Part shown: piece after piece, positions 1 through 8,050 of the stretch | Layout: every line of letters begins with the position of its first letter | How positions within the stretch are numbered: the first letter of the stretch is position 1 | Origin: an uncultured Paracoccaceae bacterium | GTDB lineage: Bacteria; Pseudomonadota; Alphaproteobacteria; Rhodobacterales; Rhodobacteraceae | Direction of reading: 5' to 3' | Length of the DNA: 64,000 bases | Assembly: GCA_958439195.1 (NCBI GenBank) | Contig: OY288167.1 | Coordinates: forward strand, 27,270 to 91,269 | Position numbers and translations under genes: made by a program | The notes under the pieces: generated by a model | Told to the model about the DNA's origin: nothing | What the model saw: only the letters and a program-made list of their open reading frames with translations | Databases searched by the model: none

Positions 1-2
1 CG

Positions 3-335
3 GAACGGGCGGATTGGATATTGCAGATCACCAACGATGCCTGGTTCGGGGAATGGTCCGGCCCCTATCAGCATCTGGCACAGGCGCGATTGCGGGCGAT
101 CGAACAGGGGCTGCCGTTTGTGCGGGTGGCGAATACCGGGGTGTCTGCGGTGATGGATGCGCGGGGGCGGATCGTGGACAGCCTGCCATTGGGCGAGGCG
201 GGGTATCTGGATGTGCGCCTGCCCGGTGCGTTGCCGCCCACGCCCTATGCCCGCTGGGGCGAGGGACCGGTGCTGGTGTTGCTGCTGGGACTCGCGCTTG
301 GGCTGTGGGTTGCCGCCCGGCGGCGACCTGCTTGA
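3..335 (+). CDS. lnt: apolipoprotein N-acyltransferase, C-terminal part (5' truncated by window edge)
   Basis: Only the last ~110 codons are in the window. The reading frame is open from base 3 and reads R-A-D-W-I-L then QITNDAWFGEWSGPYQH, the nitrilase-fold (C-N hydrolase) segment of Lnt that precedes the final transmembrane helix. The end of the protein (VLVLLLGLALGLWVA followed by Arg-rich residues) is that helix. Lnt transfers the third acyl chain to the N-terminal cysteine of lipoproteins in the inner membrane. The catalytic Glu/Lys/Cys lie upstream or at the edge and cannot all be checked. Identity rests on the DAWFG block and on the position directly upstream of metK, an order I recall from Rhodobacteraceae. 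Confidence 0.88.
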   Translation, partial: ERADWILQITNDAWFGEWSGPYQHLAQARLRAIEQGLPFVRVANTGVSAVMDARGRIVDSLPLGEAGYLDVRLPGALPPTPYARWGEGPVLVLLLGLALGLWVAARRRPA

Positions 336-369
336 CGCGGGCAGGGGTGGGGTCTAGTGAGGCCACTTA

Positions 370-417
370 TCCGCTACAACGGCTTCCTGGCGTGGCGGAG
401 ATAACCCAATGGAGCAC
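370..417 (+). promoter_or_regulatory. SAM/SAH riboswitch in the metK 5' leader
   Basis: The leader reads CCGCTAC-AACGGCTTCCTGG-CGTGGCGG and then, after a short spacer, AATGGAGCA. This closely matches what I remember of the SAM/SAH riboswitch aptamer (AACGGCUUCCUGGCGUG ... UUGGAGCA), a small H-type pseudoknot found upstream of metK in Rhodobacterales. The stem is CCGCTAC/GTGGCGG. The pseudoknot pairs GCTTCC-type bases of the loop with GGAGC at 411-415, which is also the Shine-Dalgarno of metK (ATG at 423). Ligand binding would therefore hide the ribosome site and repress translation. Family assignment is from motif memory plus context. Confidence 0.85.
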
Positions 418-422
418 TTCCC

Positions 423-1595
423 ATGACCCGTACCAACTATGTGTTTACCTCCGAATCCGTGTCGGAGGGGCATCCCGACAAGGTGTGCGACCGCATTTCC
501 GATGCGATCCTTGATGCCTTCCTGTCGGAAGAACCGAATGCCCGTGTAGCCTGTGAAACCTTTGCCACAACGAATACGGTTGTTGTGGGTGGGGAAGTCG
601 GACTGTCCACCGAAGCGGCCACCAAGGCGATGCTTGGGCGGGTCGAAGGTATCGTGCGCGATTGCGTGCGGGACATCGGCTATGAGCAGGACAAGTTCCA
701 TTGGAACACGCTGAAGGTGCATAATTTCCTGCACGAACAATCGGCCCACATCGCGCAAGGCGTGGACCGGGACGGCGCAGGCGATCAGGGCATCATGTTC
801 GGCTATGCCTGCCGTGAGACGCCGGAATTGATGCCGGCACCGATCCAGTATTCGCACGCGATCCTGCGTCGTCTGGCCGAAGTGCGCAAGAATGGCACGG
901 AACCTACCCTGGGGCCGGATGCCAAATCGCAGCTTTCGCTGCGCTATGAAGATGGCAAGCCGGTGGAGGTGACGTCGATCGTGCTGTCCACCCAGCATCT
1001 GGATGAGGCGCAGACCAGCGACGACATCCGCGCCATCGTGGAACCCTATATCCGCGAGATCCTGCCCGCAGGCTGGATCACCGGGAAAACCGAATGGTGG
1101 GTGAACCCGACGGGCAAGTTCGTGATCGGCGGCCCCGATGGCGATGCCGGTCTGACGGGCCGCAAGATCATCGTGGATACCTATGGCGGTGCGGCCCCGC
1201 ATGGCGGCGGCGCGTTTTCCGGCAAGGATCCGACCAAGGTTGACCGTTCGGCCGCCTATGCCGCGCGCTATCTGGCCAAGAACGTGGTGGCCGCCGGGCT
1301 GGCGGATCGCTGCACCTTGCAGGTGTCCTATGCCATCGGGGTGGCCAAGCCCTTGTCGATCTATGTCGATACGCATGGCACCGGGGCGGTGGATGAGGCG
1401 GTGATCGAACGCGCCGTGGCCAAATGCATGGACCTGACGCCACGCGGTATCCGCACGCATCTGGGGCTGAACAAGCCGATCTATGCGCGCACCTCGGCCT
1501 ATGGCCATTTCGGGCGGGATGCGACGGCAGATGGCGGGTTCAGCTGGGAAAAGACCGATCTGGTCGAGGCGCTTAAATCGGAAGCGGCACGGTAA
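423..1595 (+). CDS. metK: S-adenosylmethionine synthetase
   Basis: A 390-residue protein that makes S-adenosylmethionine from ATP and methionine in the cytoplasm. Visible family blocks are SEGHPDKVCDRISDAILDAF near residue 14 (with the His and Asp that handle triphosphate and Mg), GAGDQGIMFGYA near residue 117, and GGGAFSGKDPTKVDRSA near residue 260 (methionine/phosphate loop). Length is normal for MetK. The ATG at 423 sits six bases after the riboswitch-embedded GGAGCA, so translation is probably under direct SAM/SAH feedback. A clear terminator-like hairpin follows the stop codon, so the gene is likely monocistronic. Confidence 0.98.
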   Translation: MTRTNYVFTSESVSEGHPDKVCDRISDAILDAFLSEEPNARVACETFATTNTVVVGGEVGLSTEAATKAMLGRVEGIVRDCVRDIGYEQDKFHWNTLKVHNFLHEQSAHIAQGVDRDGAGDQGIMFGYACRETPELMPAPIQYSHAILRRLAEVRKNGTEPTLGPDAKSQLSLRYEDGKPVEVTSIVLSTQHLDEAQTSDDIRAIVEPYIREILPAGWITGKTEWWVNPTGKFVIGGPDGDAGLTGRKIIVDTYGGAAPHGGGAFSGKDPTKVDRSAAYAARYLAKNVVAAGLADRCTLQVSYAIGVAKPLSIYVDTHGTGAVDEAVIERAVAKCMDLTPRGIRTHLGLNKPIYARTSAYGHFGRDATADGGFSWEKTDLVEALKSEAAR

Positions 1596-1625
1596 ATCCT
1601 GCCGCCCGATGATCCGGGGCAGTTC

Positions 1626-1656
1626 AAGGCGCGCTGGGCAACCTTCGCGCCTTTTT
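1626..1656 (+). terminator. rho-independent terminator after metK
   Basis: AAGGCGCG and CGCGCCTT form an 8-bp stem around a 12-base loop, followed by TTT. It lies 31 bases after the metK stop. Confidence 0.75.
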
Positions 1657-1717
1657 CATGCCGGTCTGCCCGTTCTTTGTGCCAAGGTCGGGCGCGTAGG
1701 GAAAAAGGGACACAAAG

Positions 1718-2158
1718 ATGGGAATTGGCGCACCGCCCGCACCCTGGGCCGCCTTGATGGCCGAGATGATGGTGACGGATTATCCGGCCTCGCTCGCCTT
1801 TTGGACCGGACCGTTGGGGTTTTTCATAGCGTTCGAGCGACCGGCGCAAAAGCTCGCCTGTCTGCAACGGCCCGAAGGCGGGCAGGTGATGATCTATCAG
1901 CGCGATGGGGATTGGGAGACGGGGCCGATGGAGCCGCCCTTTGGCCGGGGGCTGGTGATCCAGGTCTATGTCGCGGATGCCGATGCCGTGGCCGATGCGA
2001 TGCGGGCGGCGGGGGTGCCGTTCTATGTGGCCCCACGCGAGAAATGGCGCGACTGGGGCGACCGGATGGGCGGGCAGCGCGAGTTTCTGGTGCAAGACCC
2101 GGATGGTTATCTGGTGATGGTGGCGGAACGGATCGGTGAGCGGCCTTTGCAGGCGTAA
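1718..2158 (+). CDS. VOC-family (glyoxalase/bleomycin-resistance fold) protein
   Basis: A 146-residue single-module VOC protein. The start of the fold (MVTDYPASLAFWTGPLGF), the central strand (GRGLVIQVYVADADAVADAM) and the end (EFLVQDPDGYLVMVAERIGE) follow the beta-alpha-beta-beta-beta pattern of glyoxalase I/bleomycin-resistance proteins; the Glu of the last strand (VAERI) is a usual metal-ligand position. Substrate is unknown and cannot be read from the sequence. The ATG at 1718 has an AGGGA-type ribosome site 8-12 bases upstream. It is a stand-alone gene between metK and a small membrane protein. Confidence 0.85.
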   Translation: MGIGAPPAPWAALMAEMMVTDYPASLAFWTGPLGFFIAFERPAQKLACLQRPEGGQVMIYQRDGDWETGPMEPPFGRGLVIQVYVADADAVADAMRAAGVPFYVAPREKWRDWGDRMGGQREFLVQDPDGYLVMVAERIGERPLQA

Positions 2159-2230
2159 GGGACGGCTTTCCCTTTCCAATCCGCTGCGCCATGGTCTGGC
2201 AAGGATTTCCAGACGAAGGGGCGCTGCGCC

Positions 2231-2677
2231 ATGACGGACCGCATGATCTATGGCGTGGTGATGTTTGCGGCGGGGGTGGGGATACCGATCCTGGCCGCGC
2301 TGAATGCCCAGTTGGGCGCGCGGATCGGATCGCCGTTTGCGGCGGCGGTGGTGTTGTTTTGCGTGGCGCTGGCGGCGGCTTTGGCGGTGATGGCCACCAC
2401 GCGCAGCGGCGGGGCGCTGGTGCAGGTGCCGGTGCAGCCCCGGCATCTGTTTTTGGCCGGGGTTCTGGTTTGTTTCTATGTCACCTCGATCACCTTTGTT
2501 GCGCCGCGTTTCGGGGTGGGGAATGCGGTGTTCTTTGTGTTGTTGGGCCAGATGGTTTCCGCCGCGCTGATCGACCAGTTCGGGCTGTTTGGCGCGATGC
2601 TGCGCGAGATGACATGGCAGCGCGCGGCAGGCATCGGGGCGATGGTGGCGGGGCTGGTTCTGATCCAGCGGGGTTGA
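2231..2677 (+). CDS. DMT-family small transporter (YdcZ/DUF606 type)
   Basis: A 148-residue integral membrane protein with about five hydrophobic helices (for example GVVMFAAGVGIPILAAL, AAAVVLFCVALAAALAVM, HLFLAGVLVCFYVTSIT, and the C-terminal GIGAMVAGLVLIQRG). The N-terminal helix followed by NAQLGARIGSPFAA is the typical YdcZ/DUF606 pattern of drug/metabolite-transporter half-size proteins. Substrate is unknown. AAGGGG stands nine bases before the ATG. An 11-12 bp direct repeat (GCTGCGCCATG) just upstream creates a decoy ATG at 2191 that is out of frame with this start. Confidence 0.82.
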   Translation: MTDRMIYGVVMFAAGVGIPILAALNAQLGARIGSPFAAAVVLFCVALAAALAVMATTRSGGALVQVPVQPRHLFLAGVLVCFYVTSITFVAPRFGVGNAVFFVLLGQMVSAALIDQFGLFGAMLREMTWQRAAGIGAMVAGLVLIQRG

Positions 2678-2710
2678 CCTTCTGGCCGTGGCGCGGCTAG
2701 AGGCGCGGGC

Positions 2711-3424
2711 ATGACCGATCACCCCACACCCGACCAGACCCCCGAACGCCGCAACTTTTATGGCCGCGTGCATGGCAAGACGCTGCGTGCCAGCCAGAAA
2801 ACCTATCTTGCCGAAGATCTGGACAGGCTGACCCTGCCGGGCGTCACGGTTGCGGATAACCCGGAACGCGCGCCGATTGATCCGGTGGCGGTGTTTGGCG
2901 ACCGACCCCTTTGGATAGAGGTGGGTTTCGGCGGGGGCGAGCATCTGGTGCATATGGCCGCGCGCTACCCGGAAATTGGGATCATCGGGTGCGAGCCGTT
3001 TGTGAACGGCATCGCCATGCTGTTGGGCAAGATCCGGGCGGCGGGGGTGGCAAACCTGCGGGTGCATCCCGGCGATGCGCGCGATCTGTTCGACGTGCTG
3101 CCTGCGGCATCGGTGGCGAAGTGTTTCCTGAATTATCCCGACCCCTGGCCCAAGGCGCGGCATCATCGGCGGCGGTTCGTTACGCCCGGCTATCTGGCGC
3201 TGCTGGCGCGGGTGATGATGCCGGGGGGCGAATTCCGGGTGGCGACTGACATTCCCGATTATGTGCGCCAGACGCTGGAAGAGGTGCCTAAGGCCGGGTT
3301 CGATCTGGTGTCACAGGCGGGGCAGGGCAGCGCGTGGGAGGACTGGATTTCCACCCGCTATGAACAAAAGGCGCTGCGCGAGGGGCGCGCGCCGCATTAC
3401 CTGACCTTTCGGCGGCAGGGCTAG
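2711..3424 (+). CDS. trmB: tRNA (guanine-N7-)-methyltransferase
   Basis: A 237-residue TrmB that methylates G46 in the variable loop of tRNA using SAM. Motif I is IEVGFGGGEHLVHMA near residue 68. The family signature NYPDPWPKARHHRRRFV is near residue 140, followed by GGEFRVATDIPDYV. The N-terminal RNFYGRVHGKTL segment is also typical. It stands 33 bases after the YdcZ-like gene and may be cotranscribed with it. Its TAG stop lies in CTAG at 3421-3424, which also supplies the stop codon of the convergent gene. Confidence 0.97.
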   Translation: MTDHPTPDQTPERRNFYGRVHGKTLRASQKTYLAEDLDRLTLPGVTVADNPERAPIDPVAVFGDRPLWIEVGFGGGEHLVHMAARYPEIGIIGCEPFVNGIAMLLGKIRAAGVANLRVHPGDARDLFDVLPAASVAKCFLNYPDPWPKARHHRRRFVTPGYLALLARVMMPGGEFRVATDIPDYVRQTLEEVPKAGFDLVSQAGQGSAWEDWISTRYEQKALREGRAPHYLTFRRQG

Positions 3425-4500
3425 GCCGGGATCGCCCATGCCTCGCCCGGTGCGAGGGGGCGGAATCGGTCGGCGGGCACGCCGCGTTGTGCCAGTGCCG
3501 CTGCCAGCGCGCGGGGCGGGGCCTCGCGTCCTTCATTGGTGAGTTGAAACGTGCCCCAGTGGTGGCCCACGGCATGGGCGGCACCGGACAGCAGGAAGCC
3601 TTCCACCGCCTCAGTGGGATCCTGATGCTGATCACGCATGAACCACCGTGGTTCATAGGCCCCCACGGGCAGGATGGCAGCACGGATTTTGCCATACTTT
3701 TCCAGGATGTGGCGGTAGGGGCGGCCCTGATCAAAGCCAGTATCGCCGATATGGTGGATGCGCCCTGCGGGTGTGTCGATCACAAAGGCCGCCCAGAGCG
3801 CCATCGACCGGTCGCGCGTGCCGCGTGCCGACCAATGATGACAGTGTTCAAAATGCAGGGTGGCCGGGCCGATAGTGGCCGTGTCGCCCCAGTTTCCGGT
3901 TTGAACCCGGATATCGGGAATGGCATCGCGCAGGATGGTGTCATTGCCCAACGGGGTGATCACCAAGGGATCATGCGCGGCTTTCAGGCGGGCAAGGGTA
4001 TCCAGGTCGAGATGGTCATAATGGTTGTGCGTCAGCAGGACGGCGTCGATCTGTGGCAGATCGGCGAATGCGATGCCCGGTGCCGCGGCACGTTTCGGAC
4101 CGGCAAAGGAAAACGGGCTGGCGCGGTTTGACCAGACCGGATCGGTCAGCAGGTTCAGACCGGCCACCTGGATAAGAAGCGTGGCATGGCCGACCATCGT
4201 GATGGTCATGTCCTGAACGCGCGGGTCCGGTTTCGTGGCGGTCACGGCCACCGTATCGGGCCAGCGCGCGCGCCCACCGCCGGTTTGCCAGCGCAGCAGA
4301 TCGCCAAAGCCCTTGGGCGGGCTGCCGCCAGGGTTGAAAAACCTGACACCGTCGAAATTCGCCGCGGGCGGGCCTTGATAGTAACGGTTACGGGCTGGGG
4401 ACATGGCAAAGGCTCCGGTCGCGGCAAAGGCCCCGCCAAGGGCGAGCAGGGCGCTGCGTTTGAAAAAGCTGCGTCGGTTCATGGGTTCGATATGCGGCAT
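3421..4500 (-). CDS. MBL-fold metallo-hydrolase with Tat-type signal (NAPE-PLD/UlaG-like)
   Basis: A 359-residue metallo-beta-lactamase-fold protein. The zinc motif THNHYDHLD lies near residue 155, followed by HCHHW and HIGDTGFD with later metal His/Asp positions, and an HHWGTF segment near the C-terminus. This is the lipid-related NAPE-PLD/RomA-like branch of the fold. The N-terminus MNRRSFFKRSALLALGGAFAA (from the second Met, codon at 4482) has twin Arg and a hydrophobic stretch, suggesting Tat export or membrane anchoring. The stop codon overlaps that of trmB. The choice between the ATG at 4500 and at 4482 is open; neither has a strong ribosome site. Confidence 0.88.
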   Translation of the reverse strand: MPHIEPMNRRSFFKRSALLALGGAFAATGAFAMSPARNRYYQGPPAANFDGVRFFNPGGSPPKGFGDLLRWQTGGGRARWPDTVAVTATKPDPRVQDMTITMVGHATLLIQVAGLNLLTDPVWSNRASPFSFAGPKRAAAPGIAFADLPQIDAVLLTHNHYDHLDLDTLARLKAAHDPLVITPLGNDTILRDAIPDIRVQTGNWGDTATIGPATLHFEHCHHWSARGTRDRSMALWAAFVIDTPAGRIHHIGDTGFDQGRPYRHILEKYGKIRAAILPVGAYEPRWFMRDQHQDPTEAVEGFLLSGAAHAVGHHWGTFQLTNEGREAPPRALAAALAQRGVPADRFRPLAPGEAWAIPA

Positions 4501-4598
4501 GTTGTGGCGGGTTCAAGCCTTTTGCTGCCGGAAAGCGGGGCATGGACCGGCCCCTTCGGTTGCGCTATCAGGCGTGCCGACGCGTAAGGGAGAATACC

Positions 4599-5945
4599 AT
4601 GTCCGGCCACGGCGAAGCGCAACCCATGACCGCCCGCAAGTCGGGGCCTTTGAAGGGCAAGGCCGAAGTGCCGGGGGACAAATCGATCAGCCATCGCGCG
4701 CTGATCTTTGGCGCGATGGCGGTGGGCGAGACGCGGGTGACCGGCCTTCTGGAAGGACAGGATGTGCTGGACACGGCAAAGGCCATGCGCGCCTTCGGGG
4801 CCGAGGTGACGCGGCACGGGCAGGGCGAGTGGTCGGTGCATGGCGTGGGCGTGGGCGGGTTCCGTGAACCTGCGGATGTGATTGATTGCGGCAATTCCGG
4901 CACCGGGGTGCGGCTGATCATGGGAACCATGGCCACCAGCGCGATCACGGCGACGTTCACAGGCGATGCCAGCCTTCGCAAGCGGCCGATGGGGCGGGTG
5001 ACGGACCCGCTGAGCCTGTTCGGGGCGCGTGCCTATGGGCGGCAGGGCGGGCGGTTGCCGATGACGGTGGTGGGGGCGGCCAATCCGGTGCCGGTGCGCT
5101 ATGCGCTGCCGGTGGCGTCTGCGCAGGTGAAAAGCGCGGTGCTGCTGGCGGGTCTGAACGCGCCGGGGCAGACGGTGGTGATTGAGCGCGAGCCGACGCG
5201 GGACCATTCGGAGCGGATGCTGCTGGGGTTCGGGGCGGAACTGACCGTGGAAAAGACGGCAGAGGGCAATGTCATCACCCTGACCGGGCGGCCGGAATTG
5301 CGGCCCCAGACGGTGGCGGTGCCGCGCGATCCATCATCGGCGGCTTTTCCTGTTTGCGCCGCGCTGATTGTGGAGGGGTCGGATATTCTGGTGCCCGGCG
5401 TCAGCCAGAACCTGACGCGGAATGGCCTGTATCTGACGCTGGTCGAGATGGGGGCAGAGATCGAGTTTCAGAACCCGCGGGAAGAGGGGGGCGAGCCGGT
5501 GGCGGACCTTCGGGTGAAATTCTCGCCCAACCTCAAGGGGATAGAGGTGCCGGAAGATCGGGCGCCGAGCATGATTGACGAATATCCCATCCTGTCGGTG
5601 GTGGCGGCCTTTGCCGAAGGCACCACGGTGATGCGGGGGGTCAAGGAGTTGCGGGTCAAGGAAAGCGACCGCATCGACGCCATGGCGCGCGGGCTGGAGG
5701 CCTGTGGCGTGCGGGTGGAAGAAGATGAAGATACGCTGATCGTGCATGGCATGGGGGCGGGCGGTATGCCGGGCGGGGCGGACTGTGCGACGCATCTGGA
5801 CCACCGTATTGCAATGAGTTTTCTGGTGGCGGGGATGGCGGCGAAGGCGGCGGTATCGGTGGATGACGCGTCGCCGATCCTGACGAGCTTTCCGATTTTT
5901 GAAGGCTTGATGACCGGGCTTGGGGCTGTGCTGGAGCGCGGGTAA
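4599..5945 (+). CDS. aroA: 3-phosphoshikimate 1-carboxyvinyltransferase (EPSP synthase), class II-type motifs
   Basis: A 448-residue EPSP synthase of the shikimate pathway, joining PEP and shikimate-3-phosphate. The ATG at 4599 follows AAGGGAGA at good spacing. PGDKSISHRA (near residue 26), SASLRKRPMG-like (DASLRKRPMGRV), LRVKESDRIDAMARGLEACG and DHRIAMSFLVAG are family blocks. All four motifs used to define class II enzymes are present: GDKS, SAQVK (near 173), RDHSE (near 201) and NLTR (near 270). The position that is Ala in the tolerant CP4 enzyme is Gly here (GNSGTG near residue 97), so no phenotype is claimed. It forms an operon-like run with cmk and an SDR gene. Confidence 0.97.
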   Translation: MSGHGEAQPMTARKSGPLKGKAEVPGDKSISHRALIFGAMAVGETRVTGLLEGQDVLDTAKAMRAFGAEVTRHGQGEWSVHGVGVGGFREPADVIDCGNSGTGVRLIMGTMATSAITATFTGDASLRKRPMGRVTDPLSLFGARAYGRQGGRLPMTVVGAANPVPVRYALPVASAQVKSAVLLAGLNAPGQTVVIEREPTRDHSERMLLGFGAELTVEKTAEGNVITLTGRPELRPQTVAVPRDPSSAAFPVCAALIVEGSDILVPGVSQNLTRNGLYLTLVEMGAEIEFQNPREEGGEPVADLRVKFSPNLKGIEVPEDRAPSMIDEYPILSVVAAFAEGTTVMRGVKELRVKESDRIDAMARGLEACGVRVEEDEDTLIVHGMGAGGMPGGADCATHLDHRIAMSFLVAGMAAKAAVSVDDASPILTSFPIFEGLMTGLGAVLERG

Positions 5946-6030
5946 CGATTTTTCTTTCGAAAAATCAGGGGGCTGTCCGCCCCCTCGGCCCTGCGGGCCT
6001 CACCCCCGAGGGTATTTGGGCCAAGATGAA
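5946..6030 (+). repeat. interspersed hairpin repeat, copy 1 (aroA-cmk spacer)
   Basis: After a small hairpin GATTTTT/AAAAATC (5948-5966), the spacer carries AGGGGGC-TGTC-CGCCCCCT, GGCCC-TGC-GGGCC and then ACCCCCGAGGGTATTT, ending in CCAAGATGAA. The same block order (GGGCTGTCTGCCC ... CCGAGGGTATTT..GCCAAGATGAA) appears on the minus strand at 50604-50655. Elements with this ending are, from memory, scattered widely in Rhodobacteraceae genomes. Confidence 0.75.
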
Positions 6031-6040
6031 GGGGCTGGCG

Positions 6041-6634
6041 GTGAACTTTACGGTGGCGATCGACGGGCCTGCTGCGGCGGGGAAGGGAACCATCAGCCGG
6101 GCGGTGGCGGCGCGGTTCGGGTTTCGGCATCTGGATACGGGGCTGTTGTATCGGGCGGTGGGGGCCAAGGGAGGCGATCCGGTGGCAGCGGCGGAGGGGT
6201 TGGAGCCGGGCGATCTGGAGCGCGACGGGTTGCGGACGCTGGAGGCGGGGCAGGCGGCCAGCCGGGTGGCGGCGATCCCGCAAGTGCGTGCGGCGCTTGT
6301 GGAATTTCAGCGCCGCTTCGCGCGGGCCGAGGGGGGCGCGGTGCTGGATGGGCGGGATATCGGGACGGTGATCTGCCCGGAGGCGGAGGTGAAGCTGTAT
6401 GTGACCGCATCGCCTGAGGTGCGGGCGCATCGGCGGTGGCTGGAGGTGGGGGGGGATGAAGCCCGCGTGCTGGCCGAGGTGCGCGAACGGGATGCGCGCG
6501 ACATGGGGCGGGCGGATGCGCCGCTGAAGGCGGCGGCGGACGCTTTTGTGATTGATACCAGTGTGTTGTCGGTGGATGAGGCGGTGGCGAGGGCGGTCGC
6601 TGTGGTGGAACAGGCATTGGAGGGGCGGAGATGA
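6041..6634 (+). CDS. cmk: cytidylate kinase
   Basis: A CMP/dCMP kinase of 197 residues from GTG 6041, or 202 from ATG 6026. The P-loop is VAIDGPAAAGKGTISRAVA at the very N-terminus. Other family segments are HLDTGLLYRAVG, VLDGRDIGTVICP and VIDTSVLSVDEAV. I prefer GTG 6041, which gives M-N-F-T-V-A-I-D-G and has AAGGGG seven bases upstream; the ATG at 6026 is part of an interspersed repeat and has no good ribosome site. aroA-cmk adjacency is the usual alphaproteobacterial order. The stop overlaps the next gene by ATGA. Confidence 0.95.
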   Translation: MNFTVAIDGPAAAGKGTISRAVAARFGFRHLDTGLLYRAVGAKGGDPVAAAEGLEPGDLERDGLRTLEAGQAASRVAAIPQVRAALVEFQRRFARAEGGAVLDGRDIGTVICPEAEVKLYVTASPEVRAHRRWLEVGGDEARVLAEVRERDARDMGRADAPLKAAADAFVIDTSVLSVDEAVARAVAVVEQALEGRR

Positions 6635-7407
6635 CGGGAATGCGGTTGCCGGAACTGAAGGGCAAGGCGGTGCTGATCACGGGGGCATCGACCGGCATCG
6701 GGGCGGCGCTGGCGCATGCCTTTGCGGAGCAGGGCGCGCGGGTGGGGCTGCATTACAACGCGTCGGAAGATGCCGCAAAAGCAGTGGCTTACGAGATTGG
6801 CGCGGCGGGGGGCGAGGCGGTTCTGATCCGGGCAGATGTGTCAACCGGGGCGGGGGCACGGGCGGCGGTTGAGGGGGCTTTGGCGGCGTTTGGGCGGCTG
6901 GATGGGTTGATCAACAATGCGGGCGGGATGGTGCGGCGGGTGACCTATGCTGATGTTTCTGAACAGGATTATGATGATATCATGGACCTGAACGCGCGGT
7001 CTGTGATCGTGGCGTCACAGGCGGCGGTGGCGCCCCTGAAGGCGGCGGGGGGTGGGTTCATCATCAACACCACGTCGGTCGCGGCGCGCAATGGGGCGTC
7101 GGGCGGGGCGGGGTTGTATGGATCGTCCAAGGCGTTTGTCCATAACGTCACGCGAGGGATGGCCAAGGAGTTGATTCCCTTTGGAATTCGGGTGAACGCC
7201 GTGGCGCCGGGGGTGATTTCCACGCCGTTCCATGAACGTTATTCGACGCAAGCCCAGTTGACGGCGCAACTGGCCACGATCCCGGCCGGGCGGCTGGGTG
7301 TGGCGGAGGATTGTGTGGGCGCCTACCTGTTTCTGGCCTGTGCGAGCCTGTCGGGGTATGTCATCGGGCAGGTGATCGAGGTGAATGGCGGGCAGTTGAT
7401 GCCCTGA
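6631..7407 (+). CDS. SDR-family NAD(P)-dependent oxidoreductase
   Basis: A 258-residue classical short-chain dehydrogenase. The nucleotide-binding turn VLITGASTGIGAALA is near residue 13, the NNAGG motif follows in the centre, and the catalytic Ser (TTSVAAR) is followed by Tyr and Lys in YGSSKAFV. The C-terminus SGYVIGQVIEVNGGQLMP is typical of FabG-like enzymes. Substrate cannot be predicted. Its ATG overlaps the cmk stop by four bases, so it is translationally coupled to cmk, although it has no obvious link with nucleotide or shikimate metabolism. Confidence 0.9.
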   Translation: MTGMRLPELKGKAVLITGASTGIGAALAHAFAEQGARVGLHYNASEDAAKAVAYEIGAAGGEAVLIRADVSTGAGARAAVEGALAAFGRLDGLINNAGGMVRRVTYADVSEQDYDDIMDLNARSVIVASQAAVAPLKAAGGGFIINTTSVAARNGASGGAGLYGSSKAFVHNVTRGMAKELIPFGIRVNAVAPGVISTPFHERYSTQAQLTAQLATIPAGRLGVAEDCVGAYLFLACASLSGYVIGQVIEVNGGQLMP

Positions 7408-7659
7408 GGGCATCAGGGTTAACTGGCGGGAATTGTTGGAGTTTTGGCGGGAAGTGCTGTTGGCGACTGTGCAGCCCGTTGGTGCAGATGGCTGTGCAGA
7501 CGGGTGTGCATACCGATTTCGGCAGGGTGGGGGTGGGGATTTTGGTTAAGGGTGCGTGGGTGTGGAGGGGGTGACCGCGCGTTGGGTTTGATCCGCGGCC
7601 TCTGGACGGGCGCGGGGCCGAAACGGGACGGGTGAAACAGGGGGCTTGTGGGCCGTCCC

Positions 7660-8016
7660 TCAGATCAGCGCGATCCGCTCTCTCTGCGCGGGGTCGGGGT
7701 AGGGGCGGTAGAGGCCGATCTCAGTGGTTGCGATCATGGCGTGCATTTTTTCGTAAAGTTGGACGGCGTCGGCATCGGCGTCGGCCAGCGCGGTGAAGGC
7801 GTCGTCGAGGGCGGCCATGCCTGCGATTTCGATCTCCAGCACGAAATCGGTGTGGCGGCCGGAGGCGAGGCCGAATTTGCGGCGCATGAGGCGCCAGCCG
7901 GAGATGAGTTGGAGTTTGGCGAGATGGTCGAGCCAAAGGCCAGTTGCATGGGCGAAGGAGAGGGCGCGGGCCTCGGGCCGGAGTTCGATCAGGCAGTGAT
8001 ATACGTTCACGGGCAT
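7660..8016 (-). CDS. DUF6614-type conserved small protein
   Basis: A 118-residue protein starting MPVNVYHCLIELRPEA. The ATG at 8016 is chosen because AAGGAGA lies directly upstream; longer forms have no support. The sequence has a ferredoxin-like-fold appearance, with YHCLIEL, then a helix WLDHLAKLQL, the strand GWRLMRRKFGLA, FVLEIEIAG and the ending GLYRPYPDPAQRERIALI. I recognise it as the Rhodobacteraceae family named DUF6614; function unknown. It reads against the SDR gene and toward it, ending 252 bases downstream of the SDR stop. That 252-base spacer shows no gene or clear signal. Confidence 0.75.
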   Translation of the reverse strand: MPVNVYHCLIELRPEARALSFAHATGLWLDHLAKLQLISGWRLMRRKFGLASGRHTDFVLEIEIAGMAALDDAFTALADADADAVQLYEKMHAMIATTEIGLYRPYPDPAQRERIALI

Positions 8017-8050
8017 TCTCCTTTTGGACCGTGATCCCGGTCTGGCATTC

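Noticed and set aside
2191..2230. ATG at 2191 as start of the YdcZ-like gene or a leader peptide
   Set aside because: It is out of frame with the membrane protein, and the frame it opens has no convincing coding features; it arises from a short direct repeat of the real start context.
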